Shown piece by piece: positions 6,114-7,450 of a stretch of DNA of 7,450 nucleotides. The notes under the pieces were generated by a model. The model did no database searches and was not told where the DNA came from. It saw only the letters and a list, made by a program, of their open reading frames with translations. Made by a program: the position numbers and the translations under genes. The stretch is taken from NCBI GenBank assembly GCA_018830385.1, contig JAHJSO010000015.1:1-7450 (forward strand), given 5' to 3'. How positions within the stretch are numbered: the stretch's first letter is position 1; each line of letters starts with the position of its first letter. The DNA comes from Elusimicrobiota bacterium. Its GTDB lineage: Bacteria > Elusimicrobiota > Endomicrobiia > CG1-02-37-114 > JAHJSO01.

Positions 6114-7450
6114 CTATTCCTTTATTACGGTTATTTTGCCTTTCGCCCTGCCCTTGTTCGTCTCAACCACATAGAAATAAATCCCGTTTGCAACCACATT
6201 ATTGTTGTCGTTGCATCCGTCCCAGTCAGCCCTGCTGGCAAGCCCCGATTCAACCGTCCTGATTTTCTCTCCCGCAATGTTAAAAACGTACATTTTAAGA
6301 TATGAGCCCTTTAGTTCCCCTGGCAGATATACTCTGGTAATGTTCTTCTGCGAATCATTGCTCAATGGATTAAACGGGTTGGGTGCGTTCATCACTTTTG
6401 CAACGAGAGGTGTAACATATCCCATCGCCGATGCACCGTTGAGACGCCCGTACCCTGTTTCCTTGTCCCAGCCCGATGCCCCGACGCCATCCGCTGATTC
6501 AACAAGTTTTGTATAAACGTCTGCGGGCGTCAGTGACGGGTCTTTTGAAAGGATCAGTGAAACCACACCGCTCACGAACGGGGTTGCCATTGACGTTCCG
6601 CTCATATCCGCATAATTGCTGCTACGGATTGTGCTCCTGATGGACGTCCCCGGGGCTACTATGTCAAGATCATCCCCGTAGTTTGAGAAACTTGCCCGTT
6701 TGTCGGACGAATCGGTTGCGCCGACTGCAATAACTATATCATATGCCGCAGGATAACTGACCGGCTCCATTCCGGAAGTGTCTATGATACCGTCTCCGTT
6801 TGAATCATACCCGTTGCCTGATGCAGCGACAACAACACAGCCCTTGTCATAGGCATATTTGCAGGCATCATATTCAGTTGAACTATACACTGGTGGAAGT
6901 TGCGTATCGCCTAAACTCATGTTTATAACCCTTGCGCCGGCATTTGCTGCCCGTATAACAGCAGTGCTTATGTAAGAAACGGCGGCGGAACCGCCGGCGT
7001 CAAGTATTTTTATCGGCATTATCTTTATGCCCGGGACCGCACCCCATCCGCCTGCAACACCCGCTATGCCGATACCGTTGTTTGTAGCGGCTGCGATTAT
7101 CCCTGCAACATGCGTGCCGTGGTCGTTGTCGTCTATGGCGTCATTATCATCGTTTATAAAATCATACCCTGTGGTGGAGTCAACGGCTACGGAGAGGTCA
7201 GGATGGGTATAATCAACCCCTGTGTCAATAACAGCGACAATGATTGTGTTTGTGCCTGTAGTTTTTTCCCATGCTGCCTGGACGTCAATCTTTGACAGGC
7301 CCCACTGGTTTGAGTAATATGTGTCATTTGGAGAATCAAGAAACGCCCTTCTGATATGATTTGGTTCTGCGTATTCAACCTCAGGCAGGTTATTGTAGAA
7401 GTTTACTCCATCCCCAACACTCATCCCCACTGGCAACCGGATAACCTCAA
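6114..7450 (-). CDS. Subtilisin-like serine protease (S8) with C-terminal sorting domain, 5'-partial
   Basis: Predicted secreted calcium-dependent subtilase that cleaves proteins outside the cytoplasm. The frame stays open to the window edge, reading EVIRLPVGMSVG before any plausible start, so the signal peptide and most of the I9-type propeptide lie outside; a TTG at 7436 is not a credible start. Counting from that TTG codon (residue 1), the propeptide tail (VEYAEPNHI) ends near residue 28, followed by QWGL and the catalytic domain: Asp71 (AVIDTG), His106 (DHGTHVAG), oxyanion Asn208 (AASGN) and Ser282 (GTSMATP). All triad residues are present, so it should be active. DSNGDGIID at 211-219 is an EF-hand/dockerin-like calcium loop inserted straight after Asn208. 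Residues 345-440 form a FlgD-Ig-like domain (APNPFNP, then DWDGCNDN and NGIYFY, ending GKITVIKE), typical of type IX-like sorted proteins. It ends in tandem TAG TAG stops, 3 nt before the PorV-family gene. Family assignment is firm; the secretion route is inferred. Confidence 0.95.
   Translation of the reverse strand, partial: EVIRLPVGMSVGDGVNFYNNLPEVEYAEPNHIRRAFLDSPNDTYYSNQWGLSKIDVQAAWEKTTGTNTIIVAVIDTGVDYTHPDLSVAVDSTTGYDFINDDNDAIDDNDHGTHVAGIIAAATNNGIGIAGVAGGWGAVPGIKIMPIKILDAGGSAAVSYISTAVIRAANAGARVINMSLGDTQLPPVYSSTEYDACKYAYDKGCVVVAASGNGYDSNGDGIIDTSGMEPVSYPAAYDIVIAVGATDSSDKRASFSNYGDDLDIVAPGTSIRSTIRSSNYADMSGTSMATPFVSGVVSLILSKDPSLTPADVYTKLVESADGVGASGWDKETGYGRLNGASAMGYVTPLVAKVMNAPNPFNPLSNDSQKNITRVYLPGELKGSYLKMYVFNIAGEKIRTVESGLASRADWDGCNDNNNVVANGIYFYVVETNKGRAKGKITVIKE

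Noticed and set aside
6983..6996. GC-rich inverted repeat CGGCGG-AA-CCGCCG in the protease gene
   Set aside because: The loop is only 2 nt and it falls in Gly/Ala codons of a conserved catalytic domain, so it is explained by coding.

Overview
The window is a single-strand gene cluster from an uncultured-type bacterium with an outer membrane. All seven protein-coding genes I can support lie on the minus strand and read right to left. No RNA gene, CRISPR array, intact insertion sequence or rho-independent terminator was seen. Base composition looks moderate and even. A PorV/PorQ-type outer-membrane protein beside a secreted subtilase with an APNPFNP...WDG...GIYFY C-terminal domain points to the Bacteroidota/FCB group or to candidate phyla that share this secretion style (Elusimicrobiota, Omnitrophota, Goldbacteria or WOR-3-like lineages). 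That placement is inference; no phylogenetic marker is present.

In transcription order: (1) 7450-6114, a subtilisin-like S8 protease, cut at its 5' end by the window edge, with a complete catalytic triad, an EF-hand-like calcium loop and a FlgD-Ig/type IX-like C-terminal sorting domain; (2) 6110-5202, a PorV/PorQ-family outer-membrane beta-barrel, 3 nt after the protease; (3) 5195-3783 and (4) 3795-2455, two membrane diguanylate cyclases of similar architecture (membrane segments, coiled coil, GAF or GAF-like domain, GGEEF) whose genes overlap by 13 nt; (5) 2399-1614, a single-pass membrane protein with three PASTA repeats and no kinase domain; (6) 1571-468, a MalK/UgpC/MsmX-type sugar ABC transporter ATPase without neighbouring permeases; (7) 349-11, a small basic helical protein of unknown function whose start is fixed by a strong ribosome-binding site.

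Genes 1-4 are packed within -13 to +6 nt and are almost certainly one transcript. The gaps before genes 5 (55 nt) and 6 (42 nt) contain good ribosome-binding sites and no terminator, so they may be part of it. The 118-nt gap between genes 6 and 7 is the only structured intergenic region: on the transcribed strand it has a G-run array with G-quadruplex potential, a tandem ATGTCAA heptamer, a GGGGTCAGGTCTTGACA-type sequence resembling mobile repeats I associate with REP-type elements, and a small hairpin at the ribosome-binding site of gene 7.

Biologically the cluster joins an exported protease and a candidate export shuttle (PorV family) to two c-di-GMP synthases, then to genes that look like unlinked housekeeping functions (PASTA envelope protein, sugar-import ATPase). 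I see no clearly new defence or mobile system. The most interesting points are the protease/PorV/double-cyclase operon and the structured repeat-like gap at 350-467.
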